From: Cafeteria roenbergensis
Lineage: Eukaryota; Sar; Bigyra; Bicosoecida; Cafeteriaceae
DNA: 64,000 nucleotides
Assembly: GCA_008330645.1 (NCBI GenBank)
Contig: VLTN01000002.1
Span: 434,001-498,000 of the forward strand
Direction of reading: 5' to 3'
Shown: piece after piece, positions 1 through 11,100 of the stretch
Position numbering within the stretch: the stretch's first letter is position 1
How the letters are laid out: each line of letters starts with the position of its first letter
The notes under the pieces: generated by a model
The model's database searches: none
Seen by the model: the letters and a program-made list of their open reading frames with translations, nothing else
Told to the model about the DNA's origin: nothing
Position numbers and translations under genes: made by a program

Positions 1-2
1 TG

Positions 3-1808
3 CGCGGCGACGCCGGCCTCCGAGAGCTGCGCAGGGCGTCAGGACGGGGCTCCTCCAGCAGCGACCTGGAACGCCCCCCGAGCGCCGTCGGGATGATCAT
101 CGACTTCGCCAGGGGCGGCTTTTCGGTCGCGAGGGAGGCTGCTCGACAGTCGAGCACTGAGGGCACGTCAGGGCCGACTGGCCTGCTCGCGCTCGGGTTC
201 ATGCGCGACGGCGCTGGCGCTGGCGCTGGCGCTGGGGCACGTCATGCAAGCCGCGGCTACAGGCCCTCCGGCACCGGAGCGGCCGCCGCAGGACTGAGTC
301 CGGGCCTCTCGCTCGCCGCCGCCCGCCCCGGCCGCACACGTGCCCGCTCGTCGGCCCAGCCGTCGCTGGAAGAACCGCCCCGCTGCGCCTCGGACTGCGC
401 GGAGAGTTCCGCTGCGGCGGGCAGCGTCCGGCGCGGCAGCCGAGACGACGCCAGGCATGCCGCCGCCCTCAGCGCCAGCCCGCTGCTCGACTCGCGTCAG
501 CGGGAACGGTCTCAGAGCTGCCTGGTGAAGCCGCCGCCACAAGCTGCAGGAGCGCCCGGCGCCGCCGTGCCTGATGCCGCCGGGGACGCTGCCCCCGGCC
601 TGGCAGCGTCCCCGGTCCCGACGAGCGGGCGCGTGGCCTCCGCGGCCACGACCGCCAGGTCGGAGCTGGGCACCTTCCGCACCGGCGTGGCTGGTTCTGC
701 TGGCCGGGCGAGCAGCGGCAGCGTGAGTGGGCCACGCCAGGCGAGCAGCGGCAGCGTGAGCGGGCCACGCCAGGCGAGCAGCTCCGCCACCAGCATCAAC
801 TCGAGCGTTTTCAGGCAAGTTGGGGCGCTGCGCGTGGTCGACGGCCGCTGGGTCCGGCCCACCGACGCGTCGCTTGGCGGCCAGCCTGCGTACCCGGCGG
901 TGCCCATGACCAACGCAGAGCACACGGCGAGGGCCAAGTTTCGCGAGAGCTTGCGCCACTCGCAGAGGGCGGTGGTGCTCGTGGTGGGCATCCTCATTCT
1001 GCTGCTGACTGTCCGGAGCGTGTGGGCAGCGCTCATTGCGAGCGGCGTGGTCCCTGCGATCGACGGCGTGCCGACGCTGCTGTCGTCCGAGCCGAGCGTG
1101 TACGACATGGCCCTGTTCACGCTGACGGAGCTCATTCCGTCGGCGTTCCTGCTGTGGGGCATTCGAACGCGCGCAGATGCCACGGTGGCTGGCGAGGACG
1201 CGCTGCTGGCAGAGGGCGGGCAGCGCGTGGGAGCGGCGAGGCCGGATGGCGGCTACCGGGCGCCCGTGTTGACCCAGTGGCAGCGGGGGCGAGATGAGGC
1301 CGCCCCAGGCCCTCCAGTCGTGGCGAGCCAGCAAGCTGGCTACGGCGCCATGGGCACGTTCAGGCAGCCAAGCGTGATCCCATTCGCTCGCCTGGAGTCG
1401 ACGGACGACGCTGCGGGGCTGGGCTCTCGAGCCTCCGGGCTGGCCCTTGCTGCGTCCGGGCGCCACGCCCCCCACGAGTGGGGCTCCACCAGCGAGGTGG
1501 AGGGGCCGGCAGGCAGCGGCGTGGGCGCCGACTGTCTGGCGGATATGGACGAATCGCTGGTCGATGCTGCCCCCCCCGGCTCAGCATCCTGGCACCAGCT
1601 CATGGAGGGCTCGCAGCGAGGGGCAGGGAGCGCGGCGGCGGCGACGCCAGCGCGTAGCGGAGAGCGGGCGGGCCTCATGTCGCCCGACAGCGACTTCAGG
1701 ACATCAACCGGCAGGGCGGGTGCAAGGGGTGGTCTGGCGTCGCTGGGGACTCCCAAGCAGCTGTTCTCGGCTTTGGGGCCGTCACCTCGGCCGAGCCCCG
1801 ATCGCTAG
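3..1808 (+). CDS. THH1/TOM1-like membrane protein, 3' part (partial at window edge)
   Basis: The reading frame is open from the left edge, so the Met at 93 need not be the start and the gene probably begins outside the window. Counting from that Met, two hydrophobic segments lie at residues 293-313 and 336-356. The second contains LTELIPSAFLLWGI, which resembles the last helix of the THH1/TOM1/TOM3 seven-helix family (typical pattern VEILPSALVLF). Only the last two helices would be present, so earlier helices may be on upstream exons or the likeness may be partial. The N-terminal ~290 residues are Ser/Ala/Arg-rich low complexity, with a GGCGCT hexamer run near 211-235 and a 33-bp tandem repeat near 708-775 (SSGSVSGPRQA twice). 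The C-terminal ~200 residues look disordered. A seven-helix membrane role is inferred from the motif only. Confidence 0.5.
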   Translation, partial: RGDAGLRELRRASGRGSSSSDLERPPSAVGMIIDFARGGFSVAREAARQSSTEGTSGPTGLLALGFMRDGAGAGAGAGARHASRGYRPSGTGAAAAGLSPGLSLAAARPGRTRARSSAQPSLEEPPRCASDCAESSAAAGSVRRGSRDDARHAAALSASPLLDSRQRERSQSCLVKPPPQAAGAPGAAVPDAAGDAAPGLAASPVPTSGRVASAATTARSELGTFRTGVAGSAGRASSGSVSGPRQASSGSVSGPRQASSSATSINSSVFRQVGALRVVDGRWVRPTDASLGGQPAYPAVPMTNAEHTARAKFRESLRHSQRAVVLVVGILILLLTVRSVWAALIASGVVPAIDGVPTLLSSEPSVYDMALFTLTELIPSAFLLWGIRTRADATVAGEDALLAEGGQRVGAARPDGGYRAPVLTQWQRGRDEAAPGPPVVASQQAGYGAMGTFRQPSVIPFARLESTDDAAGLGSRASGLALAASGRHAPHEWGSTSEVEGPAGSGVGADCLADMDESLVDAAPPGSASWHQLMEGSQRGAGSAAAATPARSGERAGLMSPDSDFRTSTGRAGARGGLASLGTPKQLFSALGPSPRPSPDR

Positions 1809-2122
1809 CGCACTCAGTTGCCGACTTGAAGGAAACCGATCGCAGCGCCACTGTGCGTGTGTGCGCCCTGCAGGGGGCCCAATCATCCGGCGCCACCCGC
1901 TTTCCGCAATGCTGGTTTGGTCGCAAGGCGCCCGCCTCACCCATGCTTTTCGTTTGCTCAAACGTTTGCCTTTCAATGCGAGCATGGCGCAGCGCCAAGG
2001 GGTTCCCACGGGGCGCAACCAGTGCGGGCAGCTAGTTCAAGTAGACTGATTCAGCCGCACAACTCTGGCAGCGAATTGGCCAAGTGTTCACACGTGGGGG
2101 CCGCGGGCCAGGCGCAAGCGCT
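1809..2122. other. Intergenic region
   Basis: 314 bp between the stop of the TOM1-like frame and the first ATG of the NBAS-like gene. It is less GC-rich than its flanks (for example around 1915-1980). It should hold the 3' UTR of one gene and the promoter of the next. No TATA box, RNA gene or repeat was recognised. Confidence 0.5.
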
Positions 2123-5100
2123 ATGCTGGTCCAGGCCCGCTCGCTGGCCCCGCCATACCTTCCCGATGGGGCGGCTTCAGGCGCTGGCGGGCACTCGCTG
2201 CGGCATGAAGGGGAGTGGGTGGCGCAGCCGGCAAGCTTGGCTTCGCTGCTGCCCGCAGCCTCCAGCCACGCCGAGACGGCTGCCCTCGTGGCACCAGCGA
2301 TGGCGGGGTCCCCCGGCATCGAGCGTCGCGGCTCGTGGTGCGGGTCGGGCGCGGAGGGGCGACGCATGCGCTGCAGCCCGTCCGCTGCAGTTGTCGCTGC
2401 AGCTCGCAGGCGATGCCCATGGCGCGCCATTCCGTCGCCGACCCTCCGGCACGTGGCCGTGGTGCAAGAAGGGGCGATAAGCATCCGCGGCGCGCGGTCG
2501 GGGTTCGAGCAAGACGACGCAACGGTCGAGGCTGACATTTCGCCGAGGGTGCAGTCGGCCTCGCAGGGCGAGCTGTGTGTGCCCCAGCTGGCGGCTTGCG
2601 CGTGGTCGCCAGACGGACTGATGTTTGCGGCTGCACTGGCAGACGGGCAGCACGTCGTTGTGCTTGCGATGGCCGAGGAGAGCATGGCGGCAGACACACC
2701 GGCAGTGCGAACTGTATGCGCGCGCCTGCCGTGGCCAGCCAGCGCTGGAGCCGCCCCCGACACGTTTGCTGGGCTTGCGGGCCTGGCCTGGGTGCTTGAT
2801 GACGGCGCCGGTCCTTGTGGCGGCTGTGGCCAAGCTCTAGTCGCCGTCGGGTGGGACGGCGCCCTGCAGCCTGCCGCCTTGCCAACTCCCTCCGACTGGC
2901 CAAGCTCGGGCCCCGGCTCCGCGCTCCCGCAGCTCAAGTGCGAGGCCCCGGCGGGCCAGCCGTCGGCCGCAGTTTCGCCGTCCGTGCTGACGTCGGTGGA
3001 CTGCGCGGTCGGGCTGAGCGCCGCGCACGGTGTGCTCGCGGTGGCGGGCCGGCTGGCGAACCCCGGCGAGTCGGAGGTCCGGCGTGGCTGCACCCACGGG
3101 GTTGTGATCCTGTCTCGCCCGAGGCTACCTGGGCGGGGCTGGGGCCTGGTCAGCGTGCTGGCAGCGAGCTCGGCAGGGGCCGGCGACCGTCAGGGCTCCG
3201 GCACCGGGGCTGACGTGGCCCTCTCTGCGTCGACGCTGTCTCGTGGCGCGCCGGGCTCGGTGCCGCCAGCATCAGCGCCAGGGACTGCGCGCGACGAAGC
3301 GGCTGGGCGGGAGAGCCGCTGGCAGCGGGCCCTCGGGCCGGCTGGGGCTCTGCGCTCCGACCCCGACGCCCCGGCTCTCCCAGCGCTGCCCATGCTCGAG
3401 GCTGCGGCCGCTGGCGCAGGGATGGGTGCCGCGGGGATCGCCGGCGCTGCGATCGGGGCTTGCTCCGCTGCAGCGGCGGCCGCTGCAGCTGCGTGTGCTG
3501 CCGCGGCGTGCTGCAGCCGGGGGGCGGCGTCCGTTGCGCCCACTTCGGCAGAGCTGGAACAGGACCGATCGACAATTGCGCACATGCGAGCCGGGGGAAC
3601 GAGCGGGAGCCTGCTTGCAGTGGTCACGGCGGACGGCGCGGCCTCGCTGTGGGACGCTGCGGCAGGAACCGTCCGGCTTCAAGTGGGCCGTGTGGCCGAA
3701 GCAAAGCGGTCCGAGAGCGCGGGAGGTGCTGATTCCTTTCTGGTCGCAAGTGAGGCGGCGCCGTGGTCGGGCGGGCTGCTGGCGGTGTGCGGCGAGGCTT
3801 CCGCCCCGGCGAGCAGACTGGTGCTGCTTTCTGCCGCTGGGCCCGGAGCAACGGTGCAGGCCAGCGAGCTGGTGCTGGCGGCAGCACTGCTGGCCAGGCG
3901 CGACGGGACGGAGGGCAGCCCACCGACGGTGTTGCCACCGGCGTGCCTGGCCGCTGAGCCGCTGGGAGCGGCCGGGCTCCTGCTGGTGAGGGGAGCGGCC
4001 GCAGCAGTGTTCAGGCGGTCGTTGGAGGGCGGCGGATCGCCAGTCGGCCCGCCCGCGTCAGGGACGCCCGTTGCAACACTGGGGGACAGCGCAGCCGGCG
4101 GTAAAGAGACCACCGACGGCCTGGCAGCCCAGCCCCGCGGCCTGCCCACCGGGCCCGACGGCATGCGGCTGCTGTCAGTGCACAGGTCCTTCCAGGTCGA
4201 GGCGGTTGCGCAGTCTTCGCCCGGCGCCTTGCTTCAGGGGCTCCTGGACCGCGGGTCCCTGCAGGAGGCGGCCCAGGCGGCTGAGGCGTTTGGGCTCGAC
4301 CAACTCCCAGTCGCCAGGGCGGCGTGGTCGCGATTCCTGGCCGACTCCGGGAGGCATGCCCCTGCTGAGATGCACGCAGCAGGGGGAAGCGGCGCCGACC
4401 GACGCGGCATGCAGTGGTGGCAGCCCGCGTCCTGGCGGGAAGCCGCACGAGCGCTGCTTCCTCGGGCCGGGAGCACCGCGTGGGCGGTGGGCGAGTCGCT
4501 GACCGCGCCCTTCCCGAGCGCCGAAGCCGCCGAACAGCTCGCCCTGGGCCTGCTGGAGGCTGTGAGCGTGACGGGGGATGACGAGGCGGCGCTGCGGCGT
4601 CGCGCGCGAGTGTGCAGGCTTCTCGCATTCCTTCGCGACTTGGAGGCCGCTGAGGCGCACCAGGCAGGCGGTTCCTGGCCGATCGCCCAATGGCTGGCGT
4701 CTCCCGGCGCCGACGTCGTCCGCTGGGCAGAAGCGGCGTCCCTGCTGTCCATCGCGCGGCGGTGCGCCGCAGGCGGGGCCACTCTGGCCCTCGGCTGGCT
4801 TCTTCGGACGCGGCCGCAGCAGCTGGTGCCCCACAGACTCAAGCTCTTGGCGTCGGTCCCGGCCGCCGTCCCCGCCTGGCGGGTGGCGGCTCTGCTCCCA
4901 GCCCTGCCGCCGGGCGCCGGCCCTGCCAAAACAGCAAGCGGCTGGTACCAAGCCGCGCCCGCCCTGGCCTCCGAAGGCTCGAAAGACTCTCCCGAGCAGA
5001 CTCACGCAGCGCCGCTGTGCAGCCCCTGGGTCGCCGCTGCTCCGGCGGAGCCAGGCTCGGCAGAAGCAGAGGCCGCGGCCGCGCTCCCGAGCGACTCCCC

Positions 5101-8100
5101 AGCTCGCGCTGGAGGAGACGCGACGGAGTGCTCGCCGCTGCCGGACGGCTTCCTTGGCGGTAGTGCGCGCCGCGCGGCTCAGCTTCTCTGCAACCCGCCG
5201 CGCGAGGCGATGGGCCATGCCGCGCCCGTGGCACGGGGCCTCGGCATGCTGGGGCTGCTTCGGAGCCTCGACGCGTCAGCCGGCTCGCCCGCCTCCAGCT
5301 GTCCGCCAACGCCCCCCTCCTGCGCAGCCACTCCGCGGACCCCACCGCCAGCTGCGTTGGTTCCGTCAGGCGTTGCTGTCCGCTCTCCGGCTGCGATGCC
5401 GCGGGCTCGTGCCGTCCTGTCGCCCCGGCAGGGCAGACCGCTGGTGCGCGCTTCTCCCCCGGGCGTGCGCCCAATGAGGACATTGCAGCCCCCCACGCCG
5501 CCACGGGCACGGGGAACGGCAGCCCGTCCCTCGCCTACGGGAACGGCGGCCCGGCTCGTCCCAAGGCCAAGGTTGCTGCCGCCGCGAACAGCTCGCCCTT
5601 CGCTGGCCGTTCGCCCCAAGCCGCCGCTGCCAGGCATGCCCCCAACGCGCCCTGCGCCGCGTCGACTCGCTCCCCGGCCGCGTGCGGCCGCTCTCGGGCA
5701 TCCCCAGCGCGCGACCTCCCCTCCGAGTGCAGCGCAGTCCTCAGCCGCACTGAGTGTTCAGGCGGTTGCTGTTGCCCTGCGGCCTCACTCGGCAGACCCA
5801 GACGCCTGGGCGGCCGCCAGCTGCGCTCTGCAAGCATGCCCCGCCGTTGTGGAAGAGGCAGTGCTGCTGCTTGCCGGGCGCCTGGCGGAAGTCGGCGAGC
5901 GGCCGGACAGGGCGGCGGAGCTGCTCGACGCAGCAGCCCAGCACTGCCGGCTGCCTGCTGCGGCGCGAGGGCGCTTGGCACGGGCGGCACAGGCAGCTGC
6001 TCTCCTGGCGGCTGTGTGGGCCCGCCGGCTCAGGGGAGGCCTGCAGCTGGCCGCAGCGCCAATGGGCATCCCGGCTCCGATGCGCTTCGTGCAACTGAGC
6101 CCTCTCGAGCAGGCGCGGCTTCTTGTGCGAACCAACGGCCCGGACGGCCTGGACGAGCTCCTTCACAGGGACGTTGCGCTGGCGGCGTGGACTGGTCGTG
6201 GCATTTCACTCGGTCAGGCGGAGGCCATCGTTGGCACGGATGCAGCGGCGGCCGCGGCTGCGGTGGCGACTCACATCGCCGCGCTCGCAGTTGCGGCAGA
6301 GCTGGTGGATAGCCTCAATGGCAGCGGCAGCAGCAGCAGCAGCGGCGGCGGCGGCAGCGGCGGCGGCGGTGCGCTGAGGCAGGGGCGGGGCGATCGGCAT
6401 GCAGAGCCGACCTGCGCTGCATGGTGGAGTGGCGTCTCTCGAGCTGCCGGCGTACTGGCTCGTGCTGTTGGCCGATCCACGTTGGCGCCCAACTCTCGAG
6501 CTTGCTGCGTGGAAGCAGTCAAATCGATTGCGCTGGCCATTGTGCTAGCCGCGCTCTCTGCGCCAGCTAGCTGGTGCAACGATCCGATGCTCTCGGAGGC
6601 AGTCGGCTCCGCATCACGTGCGCTCGAGGCGGTCGTGCGAGAGGCTGCGATCCAGCAAGACGGCGTGCTGAAGCGGTTGGACGCGGCATGTGCGGCCTCA
6701 GGCAGCAGCGCCCTGGCCGGCGACGCGCAAGCTCAAGCGCTGCTCGCGGGCGCGGCCACAGCAGCGGCAGCGTGCGTCCCGCCGGGCAGAGTCCACAGCG
6801 CTGCGCGAGTCGCACACCTCCTGCTGCCTGCTGCTTCTGTGACAAGCCTCGCCGACTCAGCGGCGAGAGTGTGCCAAGCAGTGACAGCTGCAGGTATGGC
6901 TGCCCCGCTGGGTCAGGGCGCGCCCCTCTCGCTGGGCGACCTTGTCGCAATGCAGCGTGGTCGACGCACCGAGCATGGCCGAGGACGGGAGGCCTCGGCC
7001 ACCACCGCCGCGATTCGAGCTGCGTTCGAAAGCGCTCTCGATGAGCCCGTCCCGGACGAGGGAGCTGCTCAACTGGCCGGTCCTGGCGGCGCTGCTGCTG
7101 CCGCCGCAGCCACCAGCACAGCTGCGGCGCCGCCTGGCAGAAGGGGCCTCCTGGGCAACGTCATTGGCCTGCTGTCAAGCGCTCGCAGCGGGCACCGCTC
7201 GCTTCTGAGCCTCGGACGCGAGGCCGAGCCGCCAGCCGGCGCCACGGAGGACGTGGCCGGGAGAGTGCGCCGAGCTGCTGACGGCTGGGCGGCTCGTCTC
7301 CGTGCGCTGGAGGCTCTGCGCTCGATGGTGTTCGCTCACGAAGTGCCCGCAGAGTGGGTGGGAGCCAGGGCAGCGCTTCGGGTGCTGCGGCGCTCAGGCC
7401 AGGGCGCGCTCGCGCGGCTGTGGTCCCAAGGCCTTGTGCCTGGAGCCAAAGCGCTGCTTCGAGCGGAGGCAGGCAGCCTCAGCAGGGCGACCTTGGAAGC
7501 ATGCAGAGCCCGGTGCGACGCTCCGGGAACGGCCGTCAGCGACGCCGTGCAGCAAGCACGCGAGCAGCTCTTGCTCGCGTCGGCCCACGGCGACGACGAG
7601 GAAGAGGAGGATGGGGTCGACAGCCGAGGGATGAGCGGCGACCGCGCGACCCCAGCTGCTTCTGAAAGCCAACGGGAAAGTGCCGGCGACTCAACCGCGG
7701 CCGACCTTGCCAAGGCCGAGGCGTGCGCCGATGCTGTGGAGGCGGCCGCGCAGCTGGGCCTGCCCGTGCCGGCCTGCGAGCTGGCGGCGGCCGTGGCCGC
7801 CGGCCCGGCTGCTGAACAAGGGAGGGCGATGTTCCGGCGGGTATCCCGCTGGCTCGGCTCCGGTGCGGGCGTGGCGGCAGTGGCAGCTGCCAGCGGGTGG
7901 GCCAGCCTCGACGACGACGACTTGGCGGCCGCGTGGGACGGGCTGTCGTGGGTGGCGCAGCTGGGCGCTTCCGGGAGAGCTGCGACGCTGGCGGAGTATG
8001 CTGCCATGCTCGAGCCTCCCTCTCGGCCTGGCGGAGCGCTGCCAGCGCCCAAGGCGTCGACGGCCCCGCCGGGGGGAACAGCCGCGCAAGACGCGCCTGG

Positions 8101-11100
8101 CCTGCTCCGCGCCTTCCTCCAAGCAGCACGGGGCGCTGGCCGCGACCTGGCTGCAGAGCCCGGGGAATCTGCCTGGCTGGCCCGCTGGCTCGAGGCAGAG
8201 CCCTACAGGGAGCAGTGGCGCCGCGCCGCTGCTCTTGAACGCCTGAGTTTTGCGGCGCTGGGTCTCACTGGCGTGACTGGCTGCCGCGCGAACAGGGCCC
8301 TGCTCGCCGCCGCGCAGACGGAGAGCGAGGCCGAGGGCGTCGGCCCAGAGAGGCTGCTCGCGTCGCTGCGAGTGGCATGGGCGCCGCCTGCCCTGGACGA
8401 GGCTCGCCCGCCCAGTCCGCCGCGCATGGGACCAGCGTCCCAGCAGGCCGTCGCGCGGCTCGCTCTGCTCCTGAGCGTGGTGAGCTCGGGCCGCCAGGAC
8501 GGAGCGGGCCGCGGGGGCGGAGCGGGCCGCCAGGACGGGCCCCTGTTTGCGCTCGCCGTGCTGCTCCGGGCCCTCCTCCCAGGAAATGAGACTGGTGCGC
8601 GCCGCCGACGCTCGGCGGTGTGGCGGCGATTGGCAGCCACCGCCGCGCGGGGCAGGCAGTGGCACGTTGCCGCGAGCGTTGCTGCCGACGCGGTCCGGCT
8701 GCTGGAGCGCCGCGAAGCTGCCGCAGTGTGCGGTGCAGTGGCAGCGGCAGCAGCCTCGGCACCGCCCCAGCTGGCTGCCGCTGCGGCGTCCGGAAGTCTT
8801 GCGGCCTGCTCGCCCGGCGGGGTGAGCGCCTCCCTGGCCGTGTGGGCGGACCGTTGCCTCGCGCCGGCGCGGCAACGCGCGCCTGGCCCGGTCGTGCCGT
8901 TTCCGCACCTGCTGTGCCTGCCTGACGACGTGGCCGCAGACACTGCGTCCCGGTCTGCGGCTGCCCGCCTCAGCGCTGTGCCGTGGAACGAGCTCGCTGG
9001 CGACGCCGGGGCTGGTGTGGGCGCAGCTCTGCGGTCGTCGCGGGCGTCAGCGCTGCCCGTGGTGCTTTCGCTGCAGCGCTCTGTTGCGCGCGCAGCGGAC
9101 CCCGACTCCGACTCGGGGCTGCGAGCGAGCGCGGCAGTTGTAGCCGCACTGCTGCATCCAAACCCCGCCGAGGACCCATTCGACTCGCCGGACGTGCCTT
9201 TTGTGTCGGATTCCGCTCTTGCTGTCGTCGCGGCGCGAGTGGGACGCGCGCTCAGTCGCGCTGGGGACTGCAGTGACGCCACTGGCTCGACCGGGGCTCG
9301 CCTGCTCGCGCACGCAAGCCCTCAAGGCGCCTTGGCCAGCGTCACGGCTGTGGTCGACACGCTTCTCCAGGCGAGCCAAGGCGTCCCCGGAGGCGACACT
9401 GCAACCCAGATCCCAACAGGCGCCGCCACGGACTCCCCTTGGACTGCTGGACAGGCCCACCCGATGGAGGCAGCTGCAGCCGCAGCTGCATGGGAGGCGG
9501 CCCTGGCCCAGAGCGACGCGTGTGCCAAGCTGGTCGGCGATGACGCTGCCGCCACCGCCACCGGCGGTTCCGACCGGTTCCGGCAGGGACCCAGCTCCGC
9601 CCTGGGCGCCACCCCGGCCGTTTCCACAGTGAGAGGTCGCCTCCAGGCCCTGACACGTCTTGCCGCTGCGTCGGCGCGCTTGGAGGCTGCAGTTGTCGCG
9701 GCAGAGGCTTCACTTGGGCCAGTCTCGCTGCATGGCGCGGGCGAGGCCTCGATTTTGGTTCAGGCCCTGTCGCACGATGGCCCCCTCCTGCCCCCGGCAG
9801 TGCTGCAGCTGTGCGCTGCCTTGGGTGCCAAGGCTCGCCCTGCTGCCCGTGGCGCTTTGGCCCTGGGTCCCATTGGCCCGGTTGTGGCGGCAGCATCTCA
9901 GATGTGCGTCTCCGTGTCACCTGACGACGCTGCTCTCGCTGCGTGGCAGGCTGCTGCGAGCCTCCTTTTGGGATGGGCGAGCGGCGCGGCCAACGCCGAC
10001 GGTGACCTGCAGGGGTGCTTGTGTCCAGACGAGCTGATGGGGCTTCCCGCTGTGAGGCGCGCTCTGACTCCGTCGGGCAAAGATGCCCTGCGCAGGGCAG
10101 CGAATCGGCTAGTTTGGCCATGGGTGAGGCAGCGGCCCCAGCAGCGGGCCCGCGCAGCAATGGCTGCTGCTGCGCTGCTGCCGCCGGTCGCGGCGTGCGA
10201 CAGCGCGTGGGAAGCTGTGCGAGTGCTGTCCAGCACCGCCTCTGCGTCTCGGGGTGCCATTAGCGTCGAAGAATGTAGGCAAGTCGAGGACATGGTGGCC
10301 CTGACGGCAGCCACGAGCGACGGCGCCCAAATGCCGGCTCCCCCAGAGGCGACCGTCGCCGCCGCAGTTGCCAGACTGGCAGGCGCTGCCCTCATTCGGT
10401 GCAAGGCAGACTCCGCCTCAGAGCGCGCGGGCGTTGAGCAGCACGAGGCGCCGCTGAGAGCCCTGGCTGCGGCTCTGGGGTCCTGGGCGTCCTGGGCCCT
10501 GGGGCGCCGAGTGGAAATGGACAGCCACAGCGCAGCGGAGGTTGGCGCGTGGGCGTGCTGCAGCTGGCCGGGAGGAAGTGACGGCCCGGAGGGGCTCGCG
10601 AGGGAGGCTGCAGCAGCTTGGGCTGTCGGCGCTCGACTTCTGACCGGACCAGACCTCCGCAGGCTGTGCGTCCCGCTGAGCCCGCACTGCCCCTCTGGCC
10701 CGGGCGCGAGTCGGATGCGGGTGAATTCCCCTGCATTTGTTGCAGCGCTGAAGGCCAGTTGCGCTGGGGAGGGCGAGCCGACGACGGAGGCAGAAGGCCT
10801 GTGGTGGGAGCAAGCGTGGGGTCCCTTGGAAGCACTCCGGCCGCTGTCGGCAGCGGCGGCCGCTCGGGTTGCAGCGGCGGCCCTCGAGTCCCTTCCTCGG
10901 CTCCCACCCATGAGCCCGACTGTGATGGGGCAGCGAGCGGCCGCAGCTGCGGCCCAGTCCAAGCCGGCGCTGGCGCAAGCGCTGGAGGCCGTTGACGCCG
11001 TCACATTCACAATCGCGTGCTGCAAGGCGGCTGCTTTGCTCGCATCTCCAGCGAGTGCAACTGGCACCAACGCCACAACCTGTGGGGGGGCACCTGGATC